The notes beneath the pieces were generated by a model, which searched no databases, was not told the DNA's origin, and worked only from the letters and a program-made list of their open reading frames with translations. Below are positions 50,641 to 63,295 of a stretch of DNA of 64,000 nucleotides, in pieces; within the stretch, counting starts at the first letter, position 1, and every line of letters starts with the position of its first letter. The stretch covers positions 1,746,496-1,810,495 of the forward strand of contig JAESIW010000118.1 of assembly GCA_016802295.1 (NCBI GenBank). Direction: 5' to 3'. Position numbers and translations under genes: made by a program. This stretch comes from Brachionus rotundiformis. Lineage: Eukaryota; Rotifera; Eurotatoria; Ploima; Brachionidae.

Positions 50641-53341
50641 TCAGGCGGTGATAAACAACGAAGGGTCATTAGTAGCTGGTTGAGACATAAGTCGAGTCGT
50701 CCTAGATAAATTTTGATTCGAATTGGACGCCTTGGCAACCGATTTGGTCATGCTTTGTTCTCTTTTTACGCTTTTTTTCAATATTTCATAATCGTTCTGT
50801 TCATCCATGGTCAAAGTCTCTTCTTGCTTTTTGGCCAATTTTTCTCTCTTCTTGGCCTGTTTGGCCGCTTCTTTAAGACCCTCAGATTGGAATTTTTTTA
50901 TACTCTTTGACATCTTGAGGAACCAAACTAAATAGAATAAATTGTAAACAAAACAAAACGAGATCGAACCAAGAAGGACATAGTGGTCAATATCTTCTCT
51001 TTGTCTTCCATCATTAGTGATTATGTTTGAGCCTATAATGGAATGCCAAACACAAAATAGAACCAAATAGAGCAAACTACCAATGGCGTATTTATCCAGA
51101 GATGTCAGATAGGGGACTGATGGCAAGCGTTGTGTAATAACCCAGCGAAAATTAACTGATGTAAGTAGAAGTAAACCGGTTACTTGGCATCTAAATTGCG
51201 GTTTATCTGAGTCGAAAGCGAACGGAACAAAGCCGAGCATAGTTATCAAGAATATTAACATATAGGCGCTAATTTTAAAATTAAAATTTAATAATTTTTA
51301 ATTATTAATGGTTGTCAAGTTCTGGCAAAAATTCAGAAAATTTTTTTTAATTTTTAAACACAAAATTAAAATTGTAACAGATCTTTTGCCAAATTAAAAC
51401 AAAAAATAACAAATATTTTATTCTTATTAGAGATAATTATTTTTTGTATCTTAACAACTCAAGTCTTTTTCTAAAATTACTTGTATAGATAATAGCCAGG
51501 TTTTCTGGCTATAAAACAGCTCACTGTAAACCCAGTTCTCTCATATTTGCGCCATGGATCAAATATAAAGCGCTCTGTTGTTTTAACGTGGCTGAATAGG
51601 TCCCATTCTTGCTGGTCCAAAAAATCCTCTGTGTTAATGCTACATCCGTCTTTGAGGTTTTCGACAAACTCGATTTCGTTCGACTTGCGCTTGCTGGTGA
51701 GAGTTATGGACAATTCCTGAGTGTCCATTGGAAAGTCGTACAGTTCCAGACGCTCGTAGAAAATACCGCGTATTTTCCGCATTTCGCTCACCCGAACTGT
51801 CAAGTTATTGAACAATTCCTTGAATTCACCATTCTTGGGCCTATAGGACGGGTCGTCAAGCAGGTTCGAGCCGTCCTTTTCCACAATTTCAAGGCGATGC
51901 CGAATCTCTTCCTTCAAGTCACCGATCGCGTTTTCGATATACAGCTGAGGTGACCAGAATATATTTGGATCATATTCGAGCAGGTTTATATTATTTATTA
52001 TGTTTTTTAAATTAACCAAATTACTATTACATAGACTTATTTTATCGGCTTGGTCAACCAAATACTCCAGCGTATTGTGAGCATTTACTTTGGTAAAAAA
52101 TAAATTAACATTTTGGTTAAATATTTTATTTAGTTAAAAGTTAAAGTAAATGTTAATAAAAATAAACACAATTATTTTTTTTTTTTTTTCATTTTGTTTA
52201 TTTATTTATTCTAAATTATTGTTTTACTTACCAAGCTTAGAAAGATACGGATCGAATAGCTTTTTCAAGTCTTTCATTGAGATTCTTGTGGGAAGATAAA
52301 TGACGTTAAGAAAGCTTATCTTAAACCAAGCGGGGAATTAATTCAGTTTAATTTAAAAAATAATTAAACAAATATATATTTAATAAGTTAAAAAAATTGA
52401 CTTGAATATAAAATCATAGAGATTATTGTCCTTTTTGTATTAAATAAAAAAGAATAATTTATCATTTAGATCAAATATTTCTATTGGTTTTGTGAATGAG
52501 AAATAAATTTTTTATTAAAATTTGCCACTAACTTTATAAGAATATGTTTTACATTGTTTAAATTAGAAAATCAATTCAACTAGTTTAATTAAAATTTTCT
52601 ATATTTAATTTTAAAATTTAGCCTGAATTTATTTTATCTAAAAAAAATTTAACTTTTAATAAAATAATTATATATTAAATTAATAATTTGCTCTGATTTG
52701 ATCACAAAAAGAACACCACGGCCCTAGCGTCAATGCTCAAAATTACCTAATGGTCAGAAATGGTGTTAGAAGCGTCAACCATGCTTTATTTAACACTCAT
52801 AAACCAAATTTAAAACAAAATTACTATTTTTTGCCATATTCGGATCGGCAAGAATCTTAAATAGGACATCATCTTCCCAAGAACATTCAATGAAAGCTTC
52901 AGCATCAAATCGCTCATTTCTGGTGTCAACTTGTCCAACTTTTAGAAACACTAGTCTACTTTTGATCTTGGTTCGCTTGGTCACATTTGGACCAGTTGTT
53001 TCTTCTTTTAATTGGTCATTTTTACCACCAGAATCAAGTGGAAGGCTTGCATTACGGCTCAGACTAGGTGTATTTTTTAATTTGGTTGGCACGGACGTCT
53101 CACTCACAGTTATTATGCTTGGCCTATTTGGCGACTTATTTTGCATTTTTACCAAATTTCTACTTGGTTTGTTTAATTCGTTGAGTTTAATAAATTCGAC
53201 CAGAGCGGTCGATTGTATTTTTAAATTTTCACCAAATGTAAAACTGCTCTGAGGGTTTGAATTGGTCGAATGACAGTAGTCGTGCACAGTGGATGAGTTA
53301 GAATCGGCTAGAATGGACGTGGTAAGCGCTACATCTTCCAT
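50641..53341 (-). CDS. Cys-less pentameric ligand-gated ion channel subunit
   Basis: Relative of the Cys-loop receptors. Exons at 52232-52087 are separated by introns: 51481-52087 carries much of the ligand-binding domain (FWSPQLYIENAIG, ERLELYDFPMDTQELSITLT) and ends at the pre-M1 motif RKPGYYLY. Exon 50641-51268 carries M1-M3, a loop and M4 (DIDHYVLLGSISFCFVYNLF), then a Lys-rich and Ser-rich tail. The 183-codon stretch 52790-53341 ends in KVGQVDTRNERFDAEAFIEC, like the first strands of the binding domain, so I place it as the N-terminal exon. The join to the small exon near 52230-52330 is uncertain. The loop after FPMD lacks the family's disulfide cysteines, and no signal peptide is visible. 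Ligand and ion selectivity are unknown. Confidence 0.75.
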
Positions 53342-56300
53342 TTTTCAATTTAAAACGTATTAAAAATAATATTAAGATAATTAGTTTGTGGTTAGTTGTA
53401 CGGCTACTCAAAATGCTCAAAAAACATTTAGTATTAAGGTGAAAATCTAAAATTAAAATTTTGTGACCGTGTTAGGCAGAGTGTTAGCAAATACAGTCAA
53501 AAATTAATCAGCATGTCTTTACCTTTTAATTAAAATGACTTGATCCATTTATTGGCAAAAAAAAATTAATGGTATAATCTAAAATGAATATATTAACTTT
53601 TTTTTAAAAATAGATTGTTTTATTAATAGGTTAAATTTGTTAATGTAATTATTTTTAAAGTAAAAGCAATAATTTATTGTAATTAATCATTTATCTGAAG
53701 TAAAAATTTTTTAACTTCTCTAAGTCAATAAATTTTGCTTGGTAATTTATTTCCGCTACCAAATCAAACGATTTCTTGCTAACCGAATAATAAATTAAGA
53801 ATGTAATTTTATCTATTCTGCTTCAAAATTAAACAAATTTACCATGGAAATGGTTGTTTTCAAGTCCACTTGCCAATCCTTAATGTACGTGACAAAACTA
53901 ACTTAACAATTTTAAGCTTGAACTTTAGATTTCTAGAAATTAATATTCTATTTAATTAAATTAAAAGAAATACATTTGTGACAATTGTTACCATTTTAAA
54001 TTTTTTTAAAAAATTCTTAATATTTGAAATAAATTATAAATGATTATCTAAATTTAAATCAATCAATTTCACATAGTGTTGTAAAAAGTGAATATGAGCC
54101 ATTTGAGTTTTGTGTTAAAGCCTGGAAGTGGCTCGGAAAAGACTGATGGTGGTGTTAAACTGATTTCTTAGCTTTTCTTAATTGCATGCTTACAAATGAT
54201 TAACATATCCCTGTTCTAGTTTCTTAGAATATCTGTTAAAACAATTATATATAGACAGATTATATATGTGTGCGTGTTTATTATCTTTTTAAAAAAAATA
54301 ATTAAATAAAAAAAATTTTCCAAATTGAAATAAGTTGTAATTATTTGTTAGTTGCTGAGAACATTAATCTTTACGGCATCAAATGATTATGAGCCGAAGC
54401 CAATCGTAATTTGAGATTTCGTTTGGCAAAATATAAGTGTTGAGATCTTGGGTTAATACAGATAATTAATTCACATTCGCAAATGCACTACAACTCTCGT
54501 TCCTGGATATGCAAAAATGCCTCAACTATTCAGATAAGTTTACCAATGTAAAAAGCTAAATTTTGTATCATGACGAATATTTACCATAAACCCCCGCCAA
54601 TGCGTCATACCACTGACTCAATTAGGCTAAGTAACGCTGGATGAAATTTAAAAATTATTTTAAATTTTCTTTACTTAAGGATAAATATTTTTTATATAAA
54701 CAAATTGAGATCAGAAAAGATAAGAAATTATCTAGCTATTAGAACTTATTATGAAAAGTTTTAACTTATGCTTGCAGCAGGCTGCCTTGAGAAGCTCTAG
54801 CAGTTTTTTTTCTCTCTTGCTTGGAATAATTTCAGCTTTAAGCGCTGAACATTTCCTCTCAGACTGATAGCTTTTGAACCTCGAGTCACCTACATACCTT
54901 ATCGGAGACAATCGCTATCTTTATTTGTTAATAAATATCTAAAATAAACTAATAGGCTATTTTAAACTAATATCTTGAAATTTGGAACCGGCACTGGCAC
55001 ATGGAATCAAACAAAAATATTAACAAAAGCTTTATTTTTGGGAAATAGAAACAAAAAGGGTTTAAATTCTTTATTTATATTTATTTCGTAATATTTGCTT
55101 ACTTTCAGATTTCGAAATGTTTATAAAGATTGTGTAAATATATATATATTAAAAGTTGCACTCATCTGTGGTGAAAAGATGATTGGATAAGTTGAGAATT
55201 GAATTTAATTAAAATTATTTTTGATGAAGTGTATGTATAGTGTTTCTTTGCCAATTTGGTACAACTAACATCAGCACTATTCAGTATAAAATCATTACTG
55301 AGTTTTTTAATCTAATGAGATTATCATTCCGACAAAGAAAAAATCTTTTTTTTTAAATTTTCAATTTACGCAAATAAAGCAATGATGATAATTGATATCT
55401 ATTTTAAGGCAAAAATATCATGTTTCACTTGAAAGATTTAAAATTAAAATAAAAAATTAACAACATAAAAAAACTATATTAATTAATAAAATTTTAATTA
55501 TGAATTGTATTATATGATAACTGTGATTTTTTATTAAAGGTTAATTAAAAAATACTTGTTGATTTAAATGCTTTCTTTTTTTATTCAAAACATGGCATTT
55601 ATCTAATGCATTTAATTATTTTTTTAAGGTAATTGATTTTGGTTTTTCCAAAGCATGGTGTAAATTATTTCTAAAAGTATTTAAAATTCTACTTAAATGA
55701 CTTATGACATTAATTACTTTTTAATTTGTTTAAATGTTTTTATATTTTCTTTCGATCAGGAAGAAAAAGCCTTTAATCAAAAAATCTTGATAGATTACAA
55801 TTTAAATTAACTTTTCTACTTCTCTTCGATGTCGCTTTTTTTACGACCACCTAGTTTAAAGTTTATTATGATTCAAATAAAATATTTAATTATTAAAATA
55901 AAAATCATCAAGAAAAATTTTAACAAATTGGCTGCAAAATTGGTCTTGGAAAGAACTTAACTTTTTAACCTACAAGTTAATACTTTATCTGCAAAAAGGA
56001 AAGACACTTGGTTTGTGGCCCTGATGTGACAATCTTCAGTTATAGAGAGAGCAGCCTCAGAGATGCATTAATGGTGATCAGAATTTATCTAGATTTTGTT
56101 TTTCTCTTTGATCAAATAAATTTTAATTTAAAAAATTTTAGATTAGAATTAGATTTTTTTCTCTATTATTTCTTTAAAAAAATTAATAACATGAATCAAT
56201 TTCTAAATAATTGTTATGGTTTAATTTAAAGACTTTCTTTTAAAAATGCCATGCTTGTCTCAAATGATAATATAGCGAAGAGATAAACAAAATTCATAGA

Positions 56301-57969
56301 GAATACTAATTTCTAGAGGAAAAAAATAACTAGAAAAAATTATATAAATTTTTAAATTAGTCTTATTAGCTTGAAAATTCTCTTGTCTTCATTAATTTAC
56401 CATCTAATCAGATAGATTGAAAAAAAAATTTACATTTTTTCATTCAACTTTAATCGAAGCTACTTCCCTTATTTGCCAAAGTGTCAAAATAATTTCTCCT
56501 AAATGTAAACACTGATTTTGATTTAATTAATTTCATTATGCTAATTAAAAAAAAAATCATATCAATAATATTAATATAAATATAAATAGGTTGTACAAGA
56601 TTAAAATTAAAAAGTTTCAAAATTTTCAAAAATCAATTCTTCAAAAAATAATTACCATGAAGCAAATTGATTTCCAAAATAAAAAAAAAGCTCCAAAGTT
56701 GAAAATAATAAGCTAATGCGGAAATAATAATCAACTGAGTAAAAGAGTTTGATACAAGTTGTTCAATTTGTTTGTCAAATAAACATAAAAATTTTATTTT
56801 TAATCAAAATAAATTAAATGACTGCAATTAGATTTGAGAAAAAAAAAATATAAAATATTTTTTCCACACGATCTCTTAGAGCCTGGAATTTAATATTATC
56901 ATTTTTAATTAGAGCCTAATTTTATAGACTAATAAAAATGATTTTCAGAAAAGATAAAGATTTAGCTAGAAATTATTGTAAGAGAAAAATTTGCTTAATT
57001 CCATTCGGTAAAGTAATTATTTTTCTTCTTTCTGCATACTTATCAATTAAACTAAATCATAGAGACCACTTAGTTGAGTATGTGAACATTATGATGATAA
57101 ATAGATGACTCTTATTAGCTTTTTATCTTTATTTAAAACTCAATACATAAAAACAAAATGAGATTAATTTTTTTCCATTTTAATTAATTAGTTATAATGA
57201 AGCTAGAAATATTTTGTATAAAATATTATGTCGTATTAAATTTATGGTTCATGTTAGGATTCTTAAGGAAATTTTTGAGCAAACTTAACCGCAATGGGAC
57301 TTAGAAAAAAGCATATTGATATATTAGATAATTTAAAAAATAATAGATAAAATTATTAATCAAGAGCAGACTGAAAATTTAAATTTTTTGATTTTTATCC
57401 CAATTTAAATTTTAATTTTAGACCCAATTTCCTCATCAAATTATTTGACAGCATAGTAATTGGCTAATTTAAGTAGATTTTTCTCTTCTATCATTAAATA
57501 AAACTAACTCTTAAAATTATTATCACAATTTCTAATTATCTCAAGAAAAAATTTCACTCCATTTTTCAATCAATGCCAATTTGGCTCAAATGCCATTACA
57601 AAGGTCAAATCAACTTAAAATTTCGAGTTTTTAAAAAATTGATTTTTGATTAGATTTTAATGTTAATTATATACTAGCATGACAATATGAGCGTTGGCAA
57701 TTTATTTTAAAAAGATTATGCATTTATTTTAGATTAAGAATTTTAATGTTATTTTTAATAATAAAACTTCTCATAAATAAATTCCCATTTCCTTTATCAT
57801 TGTGTGAAATTTATTAAAATTCTTTATTTATTTAGCACTTTAAATTAAAAAAAATTGATTAAATTTTAGATTATAACAAATATTTATTGCTACCTATCTA
57901 AGTTGATGTAATTAAAAAATATAAAAAAAAGGTGATACGAGAACTTGGATAGGAGCTAATTTGGATGAA
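53342..57969. other. Large intergenic region
   Basis: 4.6 kb of AT-rich sequence between the divergent channel and glutamate receptor genes. A 73-codon ORF at 56008-56229 is low complexity and unsupported. I see no repeat, RNA gene or conserved motif; it presumably holds both promoters and possibly 5' UTR exons. Confidence 0.5.
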
Positions 57970-60900
57970 ATGATTTTATGGTTTTTGATTGCGGTCTTAC
58001 AGCATCTAGTGACCAATTCCATCCAGAATGAGCAAAAAGCAGGAGATGTGTTAATGTTCGTAACCGACGAGATACTTTACCATACCGACAGATCATCTAA
58101 TATTTCATTTAAGAATATACTAATTAATCTCTCTAAAAATATGCACCAAAATATTCTTAAATGTGACCAAGAGACTCTTTTTGAGGAGTCAAAGTGTGCT
58201 TTTACTGGACCAGAACGCGATGAGCGCCGCACTCTTACCATCAGGCTTGACAAAAACATTGCCTTAAACGGTGTAAAAACTATTTTGGATAAAATCAATA
58301 TCCATTATGCAACTAGACCTCATTTAAATTTATATTCATTAATTTTAGTCTCCAATCTTAAAGTCATAAAAATGTTTGAGTTTATTTTTAAATTTTCAAA
58401 TTATTTAGTATTTTATATGGATGTAAATAATGGTTTTAATTTTGTTCGAACAAATTATATCAAACTCGAAAAAGTAAGTGTACATTTATTTTTACTAGAT
58501 TGAAAAAAAAAAGATAAATTTTTATGATTAAAAATAAAATTTTTTTTCTTTTTTTTTCTAATAAATTATTCTGTTGAGTTATTTTTACCAGGTTGAGTCA
58601 AATAATAATTTTTTTTTTCTAATTATTAAAATACTAAATAAAGAAACTATCCAATCTCGTACAGAATATATGCCATTCATTTAACTTAAACCATCAGCAA
58701 CCAATTTGATTCCTCTCTTGAAAAATTTAGGGTTTTTCGAGCTTGAAAACGCAACACCCAGCTTCATTTTATTCTTGGCAAATTGCCTATTTGAAGTTCC
58801 ACTAGATGCACAATATTACTTTTTACCAACTGGTTGAGGTCTTACTGATCCATCCACTGATTGCTGCTATCATCACAAAAATTTCCATGAACTATGAATA
58901 ATCTTTGGAAAGGATATAATAATTTTCTGTATTATTGGAAAAAAACTGGCATCAGAAGTATCTAACAATTTAAAAAGTCTAAAATTTTGACTCTTCCTTG
59001 TAATTAATATGTTTTTATATAACTAAATAAATGTTTAAAAAAAATTTAATGTAGGAAAAAAACCATGATGGTTACCATGCACAATTTGTAAGCCTTAATC
59101 CGCCAGTCAAATCTGCTTTGGACATCATAGACTATTTCAAATTAGAAGACAGGCTGAATGGTGTTAACCTATACCTAGCTGATTCGAATCAAATAAGCTA
59201 TTTATATCAGCGAAAAAATTTTTTACTCAAAAATAATATCAAAATCGAAAGCATAAATATACTTAATGATAATTTTTTGCTTTTGGCCGGTCAAAGTCAG
59301 CAAACCTTTTGGCAAAATATCAACAAATTTAGACAAATAGAAAATTTTTTCCTACCAGACAAATTAAATGTGTTAAAGAGTGATGCCTACACTTTGTACC
59401 AAATTCTTAGCAAATACGAAACCATTAAGTTAGCCTACGCTACAGATAGTGCACATTTGATCCGAAATTTGATCTGGGTTCCAGAAAATAGCCAATTTAT
59501 AGACGAAAATTTATCAATTAAACTAAATAGACTATGCTCTTCTTTCCAAATTTATAGCCTAAATTTAAATTTTGACTTGGACAAAATAATAACCAAAATA
59601 AGCGACCAGGAATCAATAAATTTTTTGACAGAGAGTGCCACATTTTCTCTCAAGATTTACCAACCAAATAAAAACTGTGTGCCCAAACCATACCTGAAGC
59701 CATTGAAAACCGAGCTTAACTTTATGCTTAAAAATGACCAAATGTACTTGACTAATTCCCAATTGTTGCCAAACGAACAGCAATCCGACATGACAAAAAA
59801 AAGTACCAAGCGCTCTTATCGCATTGTAAGCAATCATGTAGAACCATTTGTGATAATTAGCCAATTGGATGAGCATTTAAGCTCCAAAGATGAGTGCAAA
59901 GATGGCCTACCATGTTTGGATATTGAGCTAGACTCTAAATTTTACCATACATCCAACAATCTAAGTGACCAAGTTATCAACATGCTTAAAAAAGAACAAA
60001 TGATCGAACTCATAAAAAGCTTCAAGTTTATGCCTGATGAGGAACTAAATTTGAATTCAACTTTTGTCAAGACCAAATGCTGCACTGGTTACATGATAAA
60101 CTTGTTACAAAAATTGTCACATGATTTAAATTTTGAATTTGAACTTTACTTTGTAAATGATATGAATAGTGAAAAAAAGACAGTTAAATGGAACGAAGCC
60201 ATAGATCATGTGGTTAACCAAGTGGCACATATTATAGCTGGTCCATTTAGCATTACTCGCGAAAGGTCGGAAAAAATAGACTTTTCCATACCATTCTTGT
60301 ACACAGGCTATTCTATTTTGATTAAGCAAGAAAAAAAAGGCGTCGATGATCTATGGATGTTTATGAGACCATTTACATATTTGCACTGGGCTGTTATTGC
60401 CCTATTCGGACTGCTATCTGCCATATCTTTGGCTTTACTGGAGTTCAACAGCCCTTTTGGACTAAATCCGAATGGAAGACAAAGGGCTAGAAATTATACC
60501 CTAGGCTCTGCTGTATCTGTTTTTATTTCACTAAGTAATCTAAAATTAATTAATGGTCAAGAGACAAATAAACTTTTTTTGAATAGTGTTCATGCACACA
60601 ATGCCTGCTAAGTCACCGAAAAGCTGGGCTGGCAAATGGACCCAGAATTTTATAGGCGGATTTGCACTCATTTTCATTGCCACTTACACAGCTAAGATGG
60701 CGTCTATTCTTTCCGCAGGACAGGAGACTCGGTCCTATAAAGGAATTGACGACAATGAGGTAAAAAAAAAACTTTATCTTATCTATGCTTATAATTAAAC
60801 AAAAAGAAATTCTAATTTTACAATTAATTTTTATTAAAAAATAAGTTTTTCATTTGGCAAAATTTTAAAAATAGGTCAAAAATTTATAATTTATTGCCAA

Positions 60901-62444
60901 ATACTGGCAAACTATTTGATAAATTTAAAATTTTTAAAAATTTAAAAAACAAAGCTGCTGAGTTTGAAGAGAGGCTACTTGCGCGATAGCTCAATAGTGG
61001 ACCATATGTGTCGAAATTCAAAGGACATCTACAGATCACACTGCAACTATTCGGTCACTTTGCCAAATGACGATGCTGGCATAAATTCGATTTTGTATGA
61101 GAAATTATTTTTGTTAATTTAAGCTCTAATTATTTCCTGGTTTATAGAAATGGAAGCTTAGATGTTTATCTAAGCGATTATTTAATTTTAAACTATCTCA
61201 GATTTAAACAGACTAATTGTAATCTTCATTTGATCGGACAAGATTTTGGCACAACAGGTTATGCCCTCGGCATGTCCAAATTAATGACAGATAAAGAAAA
61301 AGTACGCAAATAAATAAAATATTAAAAAATTTGTATTTTAATTTTTTACTAACTAGAATGAGATAAATATTCAATTGCTGGACTACTTTGAGACTGGTTT
61401 CTTGGATGAATTGTACCACAAATGGTTCAATAAACGAATTAAGTGCAATAGAAAAGCTGCTGATGACAAAATTCGCATTGACTTTGAACAGTACAAAGGG
61501 GTATTTGCCTTTCTAGGCTTGGGTATGGTGGCAGCCGTGTTAGTCTTATTCTTGGAACAAGCTCTTTACAAATGGACGATACCTTTTTTGCGCAAAAAGT
61601 CCAAAAAATCCTCATGGAAAAGCCTCAAATTGATGTTTATTAGTCAAGTACAATAAAAATTATTATTATTATTTTATTAAATAAAAATTAAAAAAAATAA
61701 TTTTTAATTAAAATTTAATTAAATTGTAGCGGTTTTATCGAATAGTGCATAGCGAAGAGTACTACGAAGCGACTCATTCGGCCAAAGAGTTTATAAATGT
61801 ATTTAAAAAAAGAGATTTTGAGGCCATTTTTCAAAAGAGCTTCAGAGTATGAATTAATTATTATTTTTAATACAAATATAAATCAATTTAAATTGATATA
61901 TTTTAAGAAAAAGCAATTAGAGTCTTTGCATGGATCACAGTTGAGAAAAAGACCAAAACTTTGGGCACTCATAGAAGCATCAACTGAACGTCAATCAAGG
62001 GATTTAATGAATCAAATAGAGTCCAGCGAAGAAGATAAAATTGATAAAAAGTTATCTGAATCAATTGATATAACCAGTTTGCCCAAGGATAAGATCATTA
62101 TACTTAAATATGATGAGCCAGAAAATGATACTGATAAAAAAAGGCATTCTATTGAGAGCACCAAGCTGGAAGAAGACAAAGACAATTCGCTCAGTGAATT
62201 GGATTTTATTTATACCAAAGTGGCCAAAAATAGAAATAAACTAACTAGAGAAAAGAGCATTATTTATATGGATGATAGTTATTCCGAATCAGATAATAAC
62301 TCAGATAATGAAAAAAAGAATTCAAACTTAGCCAAAGTGACCACTTTATTTAACAACGAGTCGGTCGATTCTAGCATAAAATTTATAGACAAATTTGAGA
62401 CTGATTCTCAAATATCCAAGTATATAGACTCAATAAATGAATAA
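57970..62444 (+). CDS. NMDA-type ionotropic glutamate receptor subunit with atypical pore
   Basis: Eight exons (57970-58473, 59055-60534, 60587-60759, 60955-61094, 61148-61301, 61357-61647, 61730-61798, 61914-62444) close to 1113 residues. The start at 57970 gives a signal peptide MILWFLIAVLQHLV. An amino-terminal domain follows, then S1 (CCTGYMINLLQKL, PFSITRERSEKIDFS with the ligand-binding arginine), M1, a re-entrant M2, M3, S2 (VYLSDYLILNYL, GTTGYALGM) and M4 (GVFAFLGLGMVAAVLVLFLE). The intracellular tail is long and charged. The M2 tip reads ISLMFMHTM where NMDA subunits have an asparagine, and the SYTANLAAF gate motif reads TYTAKMASI. Overall it looks closest to GluN2/GluN3, without certainty. 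Confidence 0.88.
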
Positions 62445-62527
62445 ATAAATTAGTTTAAAATTTGATTGTTAAAAATTTTATTATATAAAAAAGTGACTTT
62501 TTTTATTAACTAATTAAATAAAAAAAA

Positions 62528-63129
62528 TTAAAAACTTAATCCATATTTTTCTTCGATTTGTCTATTTTGTTTTTGAACTTGGACATCATCGACATATTGC
62601 ATGGTCAGCTCAAAGTCTTTGTAGCTAACTCTGCCGTCATCGTCACGATCCATTTCTCTAAACACGTCCATGATGGTATTTTTTTGAATATGTGGCGCAG
62701 CTATGTTGAACTGTTTAAGCATGTCTTCGATGGTCAGGAAGCCTTTGCATGAAAAATCAATTGAAATGAAACAATTTCTCAGCTCTTCGACAATGTCCAA
62801 TCGGCTAATGTCGGACAATGCTTTGCGCTCAAATTCTTCATAGCATATGCCATCATGGTAATAATTTTTGCCAAGTTTTTCGAAATACTCTTGAAGCTCG
62901 AGCTAATTTAAAAATAAAAATTAACACAGAATAAAATTAAGATCTTAGAATTTACTTTTGATATTTTGTATCCAAATAGATACAACCAAGCGCATTTAAA
63001 ATCTGTTTTATATAAAATATCTTTATTTTTTGCCGAACTTGATGCAACAAATGACTTTTTGATCAAATTTTTGCATTCATTCTTGGTCTCGGCATCATTA
63101 TCCACAAAATGGAACATTTTAATTTTCAA
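62528..63129 (-). CDS. EFCAB11: EF-hand domain-containing protein 11
   Basis: Small calmodulin-like protein of unknown cellular role. Two exons (62956-63129, 62528-62902) join in phase to 182 residues, near the human length. The first exon ends with AWLYLFGYKISK, matching the conserved MLFGYKPSK-type segment. The C-terminal half has a degenerate EF hand (DFSCKGFLTIEDM) and one canonical loop, DRDDDGRVSYKDFE, with calcium-binding residues at all usual positions. The start may be ATG 63129 or the next in-frame ATG at 63117. It is tail-to-tail with the glutamate receptor gene, 83 nt apart. Confidence 0.85.
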
Positions 63130-63295
63130 ATAACTAAATTTTAATATTTATTATCAAGCATTAATTTTAATTGTATCTATAGCTACTATGAGACCAAGTG
63201 CATTTAAAATGTCTGATCATTTTATTTTGAACTTATTTTTAAAATAAATTAATTAATTAATCAAGATTAAAAATTAACTAAAAATAAAAAATAGT

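Noticed and set aside
56008..56229. 73-codon ORF
   Set aside because: Phe/Leu/Asn-rich low-complexity translation of AT-rich DNA without splice context.
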